This document shows, piece by piece, positions 19,453 through 29,600 of a stretch of DNA of 43,308 bases (the stretch's first letter is position 1; each line of letters opens with the position of its first letter). The stretch lies in NCBI GenBank assembly GCA_015179025.1, contig WHUX01000327.1, positions 1 through 43,308 on the forward strand, written 5' to 3'. The notes beneath the pieces are model-generated. The model was not told where the DNA came from. It saw nothing but the letters and a program-made list of their open reading frames with translations, and did no database searches. The DNA comes from Terfezia claveryi. Lineage: Eukaryota > Ascomycota > Pezizomycetes > Pezizales > Pezizaceae. The translations under genes were made by a program, and so were the position numbers.

Positions 19453-21442
19453 AGGATGAGCTCTTGCAAGTCATTCAAGCTCTTTATCATTTGGAACTAC
19501 AAAGAAATTATGACGAATTCCAAGTCTACTCATTTTGGTAGAGTACGGGGTCTAGGTTTAGATGAGTATGAAGGATGGAAATCTTTTACAGTGCTAGGTG
19601 CATTTAAAAACAGGTTACTAAGTTATCAAGTAAACTCATCATATTCAATCCAGCAAGCAAGGTATTCAAGTGTACATCTGCAGAAACGGGAGTCTACAAT
19701 CTTGTTAATTTCCTGCTCAGGTTCGTCTTCACTTATAATCAGAGGGGGTAGAGATTGAGTTTGCCTTAGTAAGGGGTTGGTTGATATAGGTTCAAGGAGA
19801 GAGATATGGAAGATGGGATAAATTTTCAGGGAGGTGGGAAGATCGAGCTTATAAGTATGGGAGGAGATTTTCTTGATGATTCGAAATTTACCAAGCTTTT
19901 TTAAATCTAGCTTAGTAGAGGGATAAGTTGTTTTGATGTAGCAGCGTAGTAACTATAGTTTATCACTGAGTTCCAGCTTAGGAGGTGGGATTCGAGATTT
20001 ATTGGCTTGTTTGGAATAAGTTGCTTGAGACCAAATCAACTAGAAGTTTTTTTGAAGGGTTTGGATTGATCTAGTAGAGATGATTTTCTTAATATATAGC
20101 TTAGAATAGTATAATTCCAAATATAGTAGACAGGGTATTATTATATAAGAATTCTGCCATTATAATTAATTCTGACCACTTATCTTATTAGTAATTGCAG
20201 TAGGCACATAAATACTGTTCTGCAATTGCATTGATCCTCTCAGTTTGGCCATCCATTTGTGGGTGGAAAGCAGTGGAAATCTTTTGTTGGATTCCTTCTA
20301 GAGATGTGAGAGAGCAAGTAAATTCAGAGATAAATTGGGTATCTCGATCAGAAACAATAAAGTTGGGAATTCCATAGACATAGAATATACTATCAAAGAA
20401 GAGCTTTGCAATTTACTTAGAGTTAATATCTATTGTTGTTAGGATATAGTAAGCCATTTTTGAGAGTCAATCAACTACTACAAGTAAAGCATCAAATCCA
20501 TTGGAGGTAGAGAGCCCTATAACAAGATTAAGGGAAATAGATAACCATTTTTTAAATAGTATTTAAAGAGGTTTAGGAGACTATAGCGGGTATGGCAGGT
20601 TGGTTTAATTTGTGTACATGTATCACAATTTTAGAGTATTATGCAATAGTTTGGCGCATTTTTGACTACCAATAATCTCATAATATAAGTTTGTATATAG
20701 CCACTTAACTAGGATATCTTGCAGTAGGCTGATCATAGCAGTTTTGAAGAATGCGGAGGTGAATTTCAGGGGAGTTAGAAACATAGGCAAGATCATTAAC
20801 CAGGATAACTCTATCAAAGATTTTACATTTTGATAAGGAGACTAGTACATATCTTTTGATATTAGTTTCGAGAGTATAAATTATTTCGAGAGCAAGTTTA
20901 TCAGTTTTCAAGGTGACTCGAATATCCTCATTATTGACAATAGAGGTGGTAGAAAGGCAGAATTTTTCAAGGGGTATTGAAGCTTGCATGAAATAGCTAC
21001 GTTCATTCCCTTCTTCAAGGAGATCTCTAGATCGTCTAGTTAATGTGTCAGACTTAGTATTCTGGGTTCCTGGTCAAAAAATAATCTTGAAGTCATATTG
21101 GGCTAATTTTTGTACCTATCTAGCTTGTCAGTAAGAGAGAAGAGCCTTAGTTATAAAAGTCTGGAGATTATGGTGGTCCGTAATTATTGTGAGAGATCGT
21201 GGGAGTTGGTACAAGTATATATGCCATTTTTTGAGAGCTAAAATAATAGTGAAAAGTTCCTTATCATCAATTCCATAGTTATATTCATCTGGTAATATTT
21301 TTTTGGAAATGAATACAACTAGGTGGAGAACAAGTTTCCCATTTTCCAAATGCTTTTAGGAGAAAATACTAGAAGTAATATAGTCTGAAGTATGTGTCTC
21401 AATAAGAGTTTTGAGGTCTGGATTGAAATTTCGAAGTATAGG
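19453..21442 (-). pseudogene. pol: D1 pol, 3' half: RNase H, integrase, chromodomain
   Basis: Minus-strand remnant. The RNase H end reads HLVVFISKKILPDEYNYGID, then DKELFTIILALKKWHIYLYQ and ITDHHNLQTF (21349-21128), followed by an integrase N-terminal region around 20989-20623. The integrase core is degraded; on the plus strand the complement of an HPQ/DGQ-type block is visible near 20250. The chromodomain is at about 19720-19515 (EINKIVDSRF, LEYLACWIEYDEFT) and the end reads PRPRTLPK. D2 separates this from the RT half at 34218. Confidence 0.82.
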
Positions 21443-22206
21443 TATTATGAACCAACCCTTACCTATATCTTAAGAACCTTTAGCCCCCATTTTGTATTAG
21501 CAACCTACATACTTATCGACTCACATATACTTGTGGTTCAATATGATCCTGACCTAGCTCGAGTTTACCATACTATTGCTGGCCCTTTGGTTGCTATTCC
21601 AATTCCAGTAACTCGAACCTCAATCCTAGCCCTAACCTACATGACAACTGACTGCATCCTAGAAGTCTATATTAGATACTCGCTTATTTGGAAATCCACT
21701 AGAACCTTCTAGTAGATTCATATCATAAGCAACAGAATATTTTGTTAGAACTCTATGGTTTTCTAGTTCATGCATGAATCTTCTAGTTTATTCTTTATAC
21801 TTCATAACCTATGATTTCTAATGAGAATTAAGAGTCTAGAATAAACTGAATTCCTATAAAAGGAACCAGTTTCTCCTCTCTAATTCATTTCTCTGTTCTT
21901 TTTCATACAACAACTTGTTTACTCTCCTATACCTAGTTGTTTACAATATATCGACCTTCAATCTCTTGAATATAGATCAGACTTTCACTTCCTTAATCTT
22001 AACCTTGTTTATACCTAACTGTTCGATATTAGTCTCATCTAAGTTACCCCTGACCCCCGAATGGATCTACCTACTCGACCTTGTCAATCTCGCCCTTCTC
22101 CAATACTTGAATATTTATTATCTTGTACTTAATCCTTGAGTCTCGAACTACATATAATGTACCTGACATCTCCACAAGTCCTGTCCCTCATATTATTGGT
22201 AGTTCA
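21443..22206 (+). repeat. D2 5' LTR, main part
   Basis: 764 bp matching the 3' LTR 33431-34212. The last 17 bases lie at 28356-28372 beyond E, giving a total of 781 bp. Positions 22202-22206 (GTTCA) are one copy of the E target duplication. Confidence 0.93.
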
Positions 22207-22272
22207 TGTAACGAGGGCTCTGGGGAACAAGGCGACCAAGGGGTACGCCGGGGAAGTGGCAAGGGGCAATCG

Positions 22273-22344
22273 CACACGTAGGAGCGCTACGTGTGTGATC
22301 GGGGAAAAGGCTAGGGTAAGACACACGTAGGAACGCTACGTGTG
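22273..22344 (-). repeat. Twin hairpins in E LTR
   Basis: CACACGTAG and CTACGTGTG are perfect 9-bp arms around GAGCG (22273-22295) and GAACG (22322-22344), 49 bp apart. They lie downstream of the predicted start, so the transcript would carry both. C has one such hairpin per LTR. The LTR at 1-338 has two. Confidence 0.75.
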
Positions 22345-22668
22345 TGACCAGGGGGAGGCTGAGACGGGAGGCAAGGGCAAGAGGCACGAGACACGCGGAA
22401 GCAGTCGCCGCGTGTGTCAAGGGAGGCAGCTGTGCTGCAGAGTAGTTCACGAGACAAGGGGGAGTGCACAAGGGAGGAGCACAAGCGCTGGGAGAGGCAA
22501 GGTCCTGTATTGGATATACAAGACGTTGGATGGGGATCCAACGAGAGGGCGGAGAGAGCAAGCTATATATACAGGCTTCCTTCCTGGCCAAGGCCACCGG
22601 AAGGAATAAGGTTCCCGAGACCCCTTATCTCGGGAACAGAGATAACAACGATATCAATCAACAATAAC

Positions 22669-22698
22669 GAGAGTCGGACAGGATTCTGTCCGACTCTC
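22669..22698 (-). promoter_or_regulatory. Perfect palindrome in E U3
   Basis: Arms GAGAGTCGGACAG and CTGTCCGACTCTC around GATT. It occupies the same place in the LTR as the C palindrome, but the sequence differs and symmetry is kept. The copy in the 5' LTR (28291-28320) has one C-to-T. Confidence 0.7.
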
Positions 22699-22728
22699 AA
22701 ACCTGGCTAGGAAAGGACGGTTGTGACA

Positions 22729-22741
22729 CTATCCCCCCTTT
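22729..22741 (-). promoter_or_regulatory. E polypurine tract
   Basis: The reverse complement reads AAAGGGGGGATAG, abutting the 3' LTR and identical to C. Confidence 0.85.
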
Positions 22742-22852
22742 AGGCTCGGAGCTCCAGCGACTAGGAGGCCTGGGCACGATAACCGGCAAAATCAACACAG
22801 GAAACAACAATCATAACTCCAACTCCAAATCAATGAAAACAAGACAAAAATA

Positions 22853-25800
22853 TCATTCAGCTGGGTGAGGCTTGAGAGGGTAACGCTGGTGGAATAGGGT
22901 GACCAGGTCAGGGACGTTTTCTAGATCCTCTGCTGGTTGCCAGGTAGTCTCCTCGTCCCCTAGCCACTTAACCTTGTACTGCAGATGCCCGTACCTCTTC
23001 CGCGAGTCCAGCACTTCCTCTACCTCCCATTCCTCTTCCCCTTCGATAACCACTGGAGGGGGTGGGGGGTGTTTCTGTCCTGGGAGGGGGTCATCCACAG
23101 CGGGCTCGATCTCGGAGACATGAACAACCGGGTGCCGTTTGATATCTTTGGGAAACCTCAATCGATAGGCGTGAGTTCCCACAGCTGCCAATACCTCAAA
23201 GGGTCCCAGGAATTTATGATCCAGCTTGCGGGAGGGGCGTTCTGTTCGGAAGTGCCGGCTGGAAAGCCACACCTTGTCTCCTGGCTGATATCTGGGGGCT
23301 GGCAACCGTGATCCATTGGCATACTCAGCTTGCCTGGCTTGAGCATATACCAGTTCGGCTCTTAGGGTGGAGTGCAGCTCAGCAATCTCTGTGGCGAACT
23401 CCTTTGCTGGGGTGTTCTCCCTAGCCTTGTGCAGGGGTGCTAGGGAGTCCACGAAACGAGGGTGCCAGCCATAATTGGCCAGGAACGGGGAGGTTTTCAG
23501 AGTCTCCGAGAAATGGTTGTTAGCGGCGAACTCACAGGTTGCCAGCAGCGAAACCCAGTTGTTTTGCTGGTAATTGACGTATGCTCTCAGGTACTGCTCT
23601 ATGATCGCATTCATTCGCTCGGACTGACCATCTGTTTGGGGGTGATACGCCGTGGAGAGGTGTATGTTGATTCCCAGAAGCTCGCAGAATACCTTCCAGA
23701 AGTCCGAGACGAATTGGGGGCCGCGGTCCGAGACGACTGACTTGGGGAGACCATGGTAGCGGAATATATGGTTGAGGTAGAGGCCGGCGAGGTCCTGGGC
23801 CGAACAGGTATCATGGCAAGGTATAACATGCCTCATTTTGGTCAATCGGTCTACTACCATAAGGATAGCATTAAACCCCGAATCCTCCGGCAACCCAGTC
23901 ACAAAGTCCATGGTTAGGTGTTGCCAAGGTTGGTCTGGGATCTCCAAGGGCCTCAGGGTCCCATAAGGAGCATGACGGGTAGGCTTAGCACGCTTGCAAA
24001 CATGGCAGTTCCGCAAGTACCTTTCCACGTCCTTCCGTTGGTTAATCCACGTGTATTGCCTATTCAAGAGCTCTAACATCTTAGCCACTCCAGGGTGCCC
24101 AGCGGCCAGGGTGTCGTGGTGTTCCTTGATCAATCGAAGGCGCAGCTCTCCTTCCGGCACATACAGGCGTTCGAGGTGGTAGAGGAGGCCTTCCTGGACG
24201 GTACACTCGGCTAGGGAGATCTTGGGGTGGCGGCGCTGGCCAGAATCCACTGCGGTGATAATTTCCTTGGCCAGAGGGTCGTCCATATATGCCTGTCTCA
24301 CTAGTTGTCGGAGGTCAGCCTCAGCCTCAGCTTCAGCAAGGACATTGGCCGCCAGGTCAAGGTTTTCGGGCTTCAATACTACCTGATTTTGGTATTTTAG
24401 CCTTTCATCCCCCCCTTTAGGGAGATCTCCTGATCTCCGGGTTAATGCATCGGGCTTGCCCCCAGCCTTTCCTGGACGGTACTTGATTTTAAAGTTGAAC
24501 CGAGAGAGGAATTCCGACCACCTAGCCTGCCGCGGTTAAGCAGCTTGGTGGTTGTAAAATACTCAAGGTTTTTGTGATCAGATAGTACCTCGATAATCCC
24601 CTTGGCTGACTCCAGATGTGGCCTCCATTCTTCGAACGCTCGCACGATGGCCATCAGCTCTTTGTCATAGATCTCGTAGTTGCACTCAGCTGGGGAGTGC
24701 TTTTTCGAGAAGTAGGCCACGGGGTGGAGGATTCCGTTACATACTGAGACAAGATCCCCGCGGAGACATAGTCGGAGGCGTCAGTCTCCACGATACATTC
24801 GCTGTCCGGATCGAAATGGGCCAGGATCGGTGCTGAGCAGAAGGCTTCCTTGAGGTTCTGGAAGGCCAACTGAGCTTCTGGATTCCACTGGAAGGCCTTT
24901 TTCGTTGTTGGATGTGAGCCAGCTTCTACCTTCGTTTTCGTCAAGGCCGTCAGGGGTGCCGCGATCCTTGAGTATCCCAGGATGAACCGGCGGTAAAAGT
25001 TGGCAAATCCTAGGAAGGCTTGCACATCTTCAAGTTGGCCGGGGTTTCCCACTCCTGGATTGCGGCAACTTTGGCAGGATCCATCCGGATGCCTTCCGTG
25101 GTGATGATCAACTCCAGATATTTGACCTCCTGCACATGAAACTCGCATTTCTCGGGCTTGAGGTATAGTCCGGCTTGCTCCAGCTTTTCCAACACCTGCC
25201 GGACATGAATCTTGTGTTCTGCTAGGGTATCTGAATAGATCAAGATATCGTCGAGGTAAGCCGTGCAGAACACATCCAAGAAGTCTCGTAGGGTATCGTT
25301 AATAAAGTGCTGGAAAGAGGCCGGGGCATTGGTTAATCCAAAGGGCATGACATTGTACTCGAAGTGGCCATAACGTGTCCGGAAGGCAGTTTTCCACTCC
25401 TCCCCCTCAGCGATCCGTACCAGGTTGTACGCCCCTCTCAAGTCCAATTTGGTGAACCATTTTGCCTTGGAAAGCCTAGCTAATGTCTCCTAGATTAGGG
25501 GTAGGGGGTACCTGTTTTTTACCGTAATCTCATTCAGGCCGCGATAATCCACGCACAACCTAAGGGAGCCGTCCGATTTCTTTACAAACAATACGGGTGC
25601 ACCTGCTGGGGAGGAGCTATGGCGAATGAAGCTCTTGTTGAGGTTTTCCTCCAAGTACTTCTTCAGGGCTTCCAATTCCAGTCGGGACATTCCATAGAGT
25701 GGGCCGTAAGGGGGGGTTTTTCCTTCGATTAACGGGATTGTGTGGTCGTATGGTCGATGGGGGGCAAGCTTTTCTGCGGCTTTTTCCGAGAAGAGGTCGA

Positions 25801-26617
25801 TAAAATAATGGTATTCATCCGGGACTATTGATTTCCACTCCTCCTTAGGTCTCATCTTATTAATCTCTAGGTTAATTTCGCAGATTGACAGGGTATGGGC
25901 CTTTAGTTTGTGTCGTTTGGTAAGGTAAGCAAAGGCCCCAGCTCCAATGAAGCTGACATTCAGGGGTTTAGTAGAAGCCGGGGGAACTAGGGGATCAGGA
26001 GTAGGAGCAGGGGGTTTGCCAATGTTGACATATGCGGTCTGGTGTACTACCTGGGCGGGGTCCTCTACCATGGGAGGTAAAGCACATAACCCCCTAACGG
26101 CGGCCTGCGGGGCACCACAGTGTCTCTTGCAATACCCGCTATTGAAATTCAAGGTATAGGAGCCGAAATTGACGGAGACATCATGCATCCGGAGCCATGG
26201 GATCCCCAGAACAATGGGGTATTTTAGCTTGGTCACGAACATCGGGAGGCTCTCCGAATGATCTCCAATGGCACTGGGTAAACAAGCAAGGTCGGTGATA
26301 GCCCCGGAGGAGATAGGACGGCCATCAATAACGTCGAGGAGGCGGGGAGTGTTGAGCTTGGAGGTTGGGATGGAATTCTTACTGACGAAGGCCTGATCAA
26401 TGAAGGCAATTTCTGAAGCACCACAATCTATGAGAGCTGATGTGACCACTGTTTTACGATTGAATTTGACAGTTATAGGTACAACAAAGTGCTCGCCAAA
26501 CAGGCGAGACTCATCAACAGACATAGATGTAGGCAAAGAAAACACAGACAAAGATAAATGACCTGGGGCAGGTCCCTTGCTAGTGTCAGTAACTAGGCAA
26601 GGGACTCCCCTTTTCCC
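22853..26617 (-). pseudogene. pol: E pol: protease, RT, RNase H, integrase, chromodomain; four lesions
   Basis: Pol is entered by -1 frameshift at 26611-26617. The protease has DCGAS (about 26435) and [12 protein letters not shown] carries [29 protein letters not shown] and [14 protein letters not shown]. RNase H has [15 protein letters not shown] and SDHKNLEYF. Integrase has an intact zinc finger (HH...CHVC), MDFVTGLP, SDRGPQF and TDGQSERMN, and the chromodomain reads EEEWEVEEVLDSRKRYG and YKVKWLGDEETTWQP. From about 24530 to the stop at 22853 the frame is open. Lesions are TAG at 25490-25492 (Gln in C) and single-base losses near 25023-25032, 24732-24740 and 24529-24534. The losses could be assembly errors. 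Pol copies the RNA and integrates the cDNA; the chromodomain would steer integration to marked chromatin. Confidence 0.93.
26572..26617 (-). promoter_or_regulatory. E -1 ribosomal frameshift signal
   Basis: On the minus strand GGGAAAA (26611-26617) is in gag phase G GGA AAA. A 5-nt spacer GGGGA and a perfect 9-bp stem GTCCCTTGC (26597-26605) with GCAAGGGAC (26572-26580) follow, around a 16-nt loop that holds the gag TAG (26593-26595). Pol is open in the -1 frame from upstream of the heptamer. C matches in heptamer, spacer length, stem and loop length. Confidence 0.88.
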
Positions 26618-27792
26618 GACTCTTCCCCAACTTCTTCGATCCTGGCTTCCGAGATGGCATGAGCGGCTAGGGAGCGGTTTTTTCGGAGGGGACATGCCGC
26701 AATAAAGTGGTCCCCTTTTCCACACGCAATGCACAACCCATTATTCCGGCGGCGATCTCTCTCCTCCTGGGTTAACCGTGGCCTACCTGCGGATAGGTCC
26801 ATAGGCGCGGCACCACCTGCCACGAGAGAGGGGTGCGCGGGTTTGTTGGCCGAGGCCGGGACTTGGGCAGGCTTGGGGGTCGGTTGCTGTTGTTGGTGTT
26901 GCTGTGGTTGGTGTTGCTGTGGTTGCTGAGGTGAGCGGGTGGCAGGGCGGAAGGTAAGGCGGTGTCTCAACCTAGCCATCCGTTGTTCCACCCTGGATGC
27001 CTGGTCGATTAATTCGTCGAGACTCTTGGTCTCTGGGAGGGTGACCATGGCCTGTTGAAGTTCGTCATTCAGTCCCTCCTGGAACTGCTCGAGCTTTGAC
27101 TGGTCGTTCCACAATACTTCTGCTGCCAGCCTGGAGAACTCTGCCACATATGTGGATAGATCCGAATTACGTTGTTTCAGGGCTCGGAGGGCTCGGCTAG
27201 CCGTGCCCACGGCATCGGGGTCCCCAAAAGCCCTGTCTAGAATAGCGAAGAGTGCCGGGATGCCGTCCAGCTTAATCCCAGTCTCGAGGACATATGGCTG
27301 GATTTGATCTACTGCCTTACCCTCCAGCAGGGCAAAGACATAAGCCAATCGGTGTTGCTCGGATGGGAATCTGGCTGAGTCCCCATTGAGTTTGAGGTTT
27401 ACCGAGTTCTTCCAAGCTCGGAGGCGAGCCCTATCCCCATTGAATTTGGGGGGGGTTGGAATACTTTCGGTTTTGGCGGTTGGTGCGGAGGGTGGGGTTG
27501 CCGACATAGCGGCCATAGCGCGGTTGAGGGTCTGGATCGTGGTTCGCTCGTTGGCCAGAGCGATGGTGGCATTGTCAAGGTCGTTTTGGAGTACTGTGAT
27601 TTCTTCATCGGCGGATCTCAGTTTTCGTTCGGCCACGGCCAAGCTATTGCCGAGTTCGGCCCCGATGGCATCCATGGCCTCGAAGATGTCGATGATCTCT
27701 CGACGATAGGCATTCAATTCATTCGGTCCTGAGGGTATAGGGGAGTTCCTCTAGGTTTGAAACCTGACAGCGGGTGGAGGGGTTCCGGACAT
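26593..27792 (-). pseudogene. gag: E gag: capsid and CCHC knuckle, one early stop
   Basis: The ATG at 27790-27792 (MSGTPPPAV) is in the same frame as the long gag reading and aligns with the C start (RFQ after the N-terminal Pro-rich part in both). Codon 14 is TAG (27751-27753), where C has TGG. The remaining 386 codons are open. Visible parts are a heptad-like coiled region (VAERKLRSADEEITVLQNDL), the capsid core (LFAILDRAFGDPD, YVAEFSRLAAEV), a Gln/Pro tract around residues 270-300, and a [14 protein letters not shown] knuckle near 26700-26740. The total is 399 aa. The single stop lies in a CCA-to-CTA context on the other strand. A downstream ATG exists (EAMDA), so a truncated Gag is conceivable. 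Confidence 0.92.
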
Positions 27793-27817
27793 GACAGCGT
27801 ACCAGTTGGTCGAGAAG

Positions 27818-27826
27818 ATCCAACGT
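27818..27826 (-). promoter_or_regulatory. E primer-binding site, probably self-primed
   Basis: On the minus strand ACGTTGGAT starts two bases after the 5' LTR, as in C. The complement ATCCAACGT lies in the 5' LTR at 28145-28153, 33-40 nt after TATATATA (28186-28193). Leader sequences of C and E differ next to it, while these nine bases are kept. Confidence 0.55.
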
Positions 27827-27828
27827 AG

Positions 27829-28350
27829 TGTAACGAGGGCTCTGGGGAACAAGGCGACCAAGGGGTACGCCGGGGAAGTGGCAAGGGGCAATCGTACACG
27901 TAGGAGCGCTACGTGTGTGATCGGGGAAAAGGCTAGGGTAAGACACACATAGGAACGCTACGTGTGTGACCAGAGGGAGGCTGAGACGGGAGGCAAGGGC
28001 AAGAGGCACGAGACACGCGGAAGCAGTCGCCGCATGTGTCAAGGGAGGCAGCTGTGCTGCAGAGTAGTTCACGAGACAAGGGGGGGTGCACAAGGGAGGT
28101 GCACAAGCGCTGGGAGAGGCAAGGTCCTGTATTGGATATACAAGACGTTGGATGGGGATCCAACGAGAGGGCGGAGAGAGCAAGCTATATATACAGGCTT
28201 CCTTCCTGGCCAAGGCCACTGGAAGGAATAAGGTTCCCGAGACCCCTTATCTCGGGAACAGAGATAACAATGATATCAATCAACAATAACGAGAGTCGGA
28301 CAGGATTCTGTCTGACTCTCAAACCTGGCTAGGAAAGGACGGTTGTGACA
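27829..28350 (-). repeat. E 5' LTR
   Basis: 522 bp, a pair with 22207-22728. Most differences put T or A in this copy where the other has C or G. A TATA-like run lies at 28186-28193 and a U3 palindrome at 28291-28320. Confidence 0.96.
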
Positions 28351-28355
28351 GTTCA

Positions 28356-28372
28356 CATTAGAGTTCTTTACA
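28356..28372 (+). repeat. D2 5' LTR, last 17 bases
   Basis: CATTAGAGTTCTTTACA continues the 5' LTR beyond E and matches the end of the 3' LTR (GATTAGGGTTTGTTACA, ending at 34212). Confidence 0.85.
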
Positions 28373-29600
28373 ATTCATCACATACTTCATAGTCTCCACT
28401 ATATAATATATCTTTCTCTATACAGTAACAACAAGCACTACTACCACCCCTATCTGATGACAATTAATGGTGTGCCTAGTAGTATCAATCCCCCATAACA
28501 CTCCTCCAGCAGTTCCTTCTGTCTTCCCTATTTTTCCACCAGGAACTCCAATTTCCTTCTACTCCTAAATTCATAGAGCCTTTGGTGCAGGAATACAATC
28601 AGGATAGGGTATACTTACTACATTCGATATCCCCTCTACAGGAACCTTTACAACTACAGAAAGTTATTGGTACTACTATAATAAAAGATATGAATATGGA
28701 ATTATGGCTTCTAGTCTAACCCCAAGTTTTATATTGGTAGCAACATCCTCCCGTGCTCCTAAACTCCATAAACCAGAAAATTTCGATGGTACTAAATCTA
28801 AGTTTACTAGATTCATGATTAAACTGTCACTAGTATTCTCCTCCAACCCTATACAATACAACTATAAAGTTGCAAAAATCACCTATGCAGTATCTTATCT
28901 AACAGGGTCTGTGGCTGACTGGTTCAAACCTCACCTTGACTGAACTATTAGATTAATTAACTTTGATTCCTATGAAGTGTTCACAACAACATTAAAAAAT
29001 GCATATAATAATCCTAATACTCATGCTACAACAGAACGAAAAATCCTTACCTGCAAGTAAGGAAATAAAGACTGCTCTACTTATTATGCCGAATTCACTA
29101 TATATGCTGCTGCCCTTAGTCTTGACCACTGAACCAAAATCTCCTTTTTCCCTAATAGAGCAAACTAAGTACTTAGGATTGCTCTCTTTTATCAAGTTAC
29201 ACCTCCTGAAGACTTCAATGAATTTGTCCAACCTTGTATTACGTTAGATAATAGGGCTAAAATATTGAACTAGAACCTATCTAAGACTACAGGTTCTAGT
29301 CACCAACCTTCTACTCCAGCTTGTTGACCTTCTATTCCTTCCACTTTAGTTGGAAATACTCATGGACTAATGGATCTCTTAGTCTCTCGAAAAAGGGGTT
29401 CTCTCACTAATAATATCTGCAAACATCATCATGAGAATGGACTTTGGATGTATTGTAGGAATGCTAGTTATTGGGCTACAAACTACTCTATCTCTATTTA
29501 GAACAAAAAACTAGCTATTGCTAGTACTACTCTACCTCCTTTTGATACCACTACTACTACTAGACCTTAGACTCTCTTCAAGGTTCCAAAAAACTAGAGC
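28373..29600 (+). pseudogene. gag: D2 gag remnant
   Basis: Leader, then a gag reading split by stops. The capsid motif is clear in the frame from 28704: KPENFDGTKSKFTRFMIKL and LTGSVADWFKPHLD. D1 has the same protein at 36900-35978. A degraded nucleocapsid part follows near 29370-29520 (MDLLVSRKRGSL, then a knuckle whose Cys and His residues are largely lost, while D1 keeps them). An alternative upstream frame (about 28570-28700, FIEPLVQEYNQDRVYL) is also similar in D1, so the N-terminus is unclear. Confidence 0.75.

Larger units (their letters stand above)
22207..22728 (-). repeat. E 3' LTR
   Basis: 522 bp. It has a perfect 13-bp-arm palindrome at 22669-22698 in U3, a TATA-like run, the CGTTGGAT/ATCCAACG hairpin, and two CACACGTAG...CTACGTGTG hairpins at 22273-22295 and 22322-22344. 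Confidence 0.96.
22207..28350 (-). mobile_element. E: youngest-looking chromovirus, minus strand, inside D2 LTR
   Basis: 6144 bp with two 522-bp LTRs (22207-22728 and 27829-28350) and an exact duplication GTTCA (22202-22206, 28351-28355). LTR ends TGTAACGAGG...GGTTGTGACA are the reverse of the C ends. The two LTRs differ at nine positions by my count, seven of them C/T or G/A, mostly at CpG. Gag has one nonsense codon; pol has one nonsense codon and three single-base losses. It is the best-preserved element in the window. Confidence 0.96.

Noticed and set aside
22193..22710. Several overlapping open frames on both strands in the E LTR, repeated at 27719-28332, 7560-7817 and 13105-13362
   Set aside because: They are GC-rich LTR sequence with open frames on both strands; they recur because the LTR recurs, and no domain is visible.
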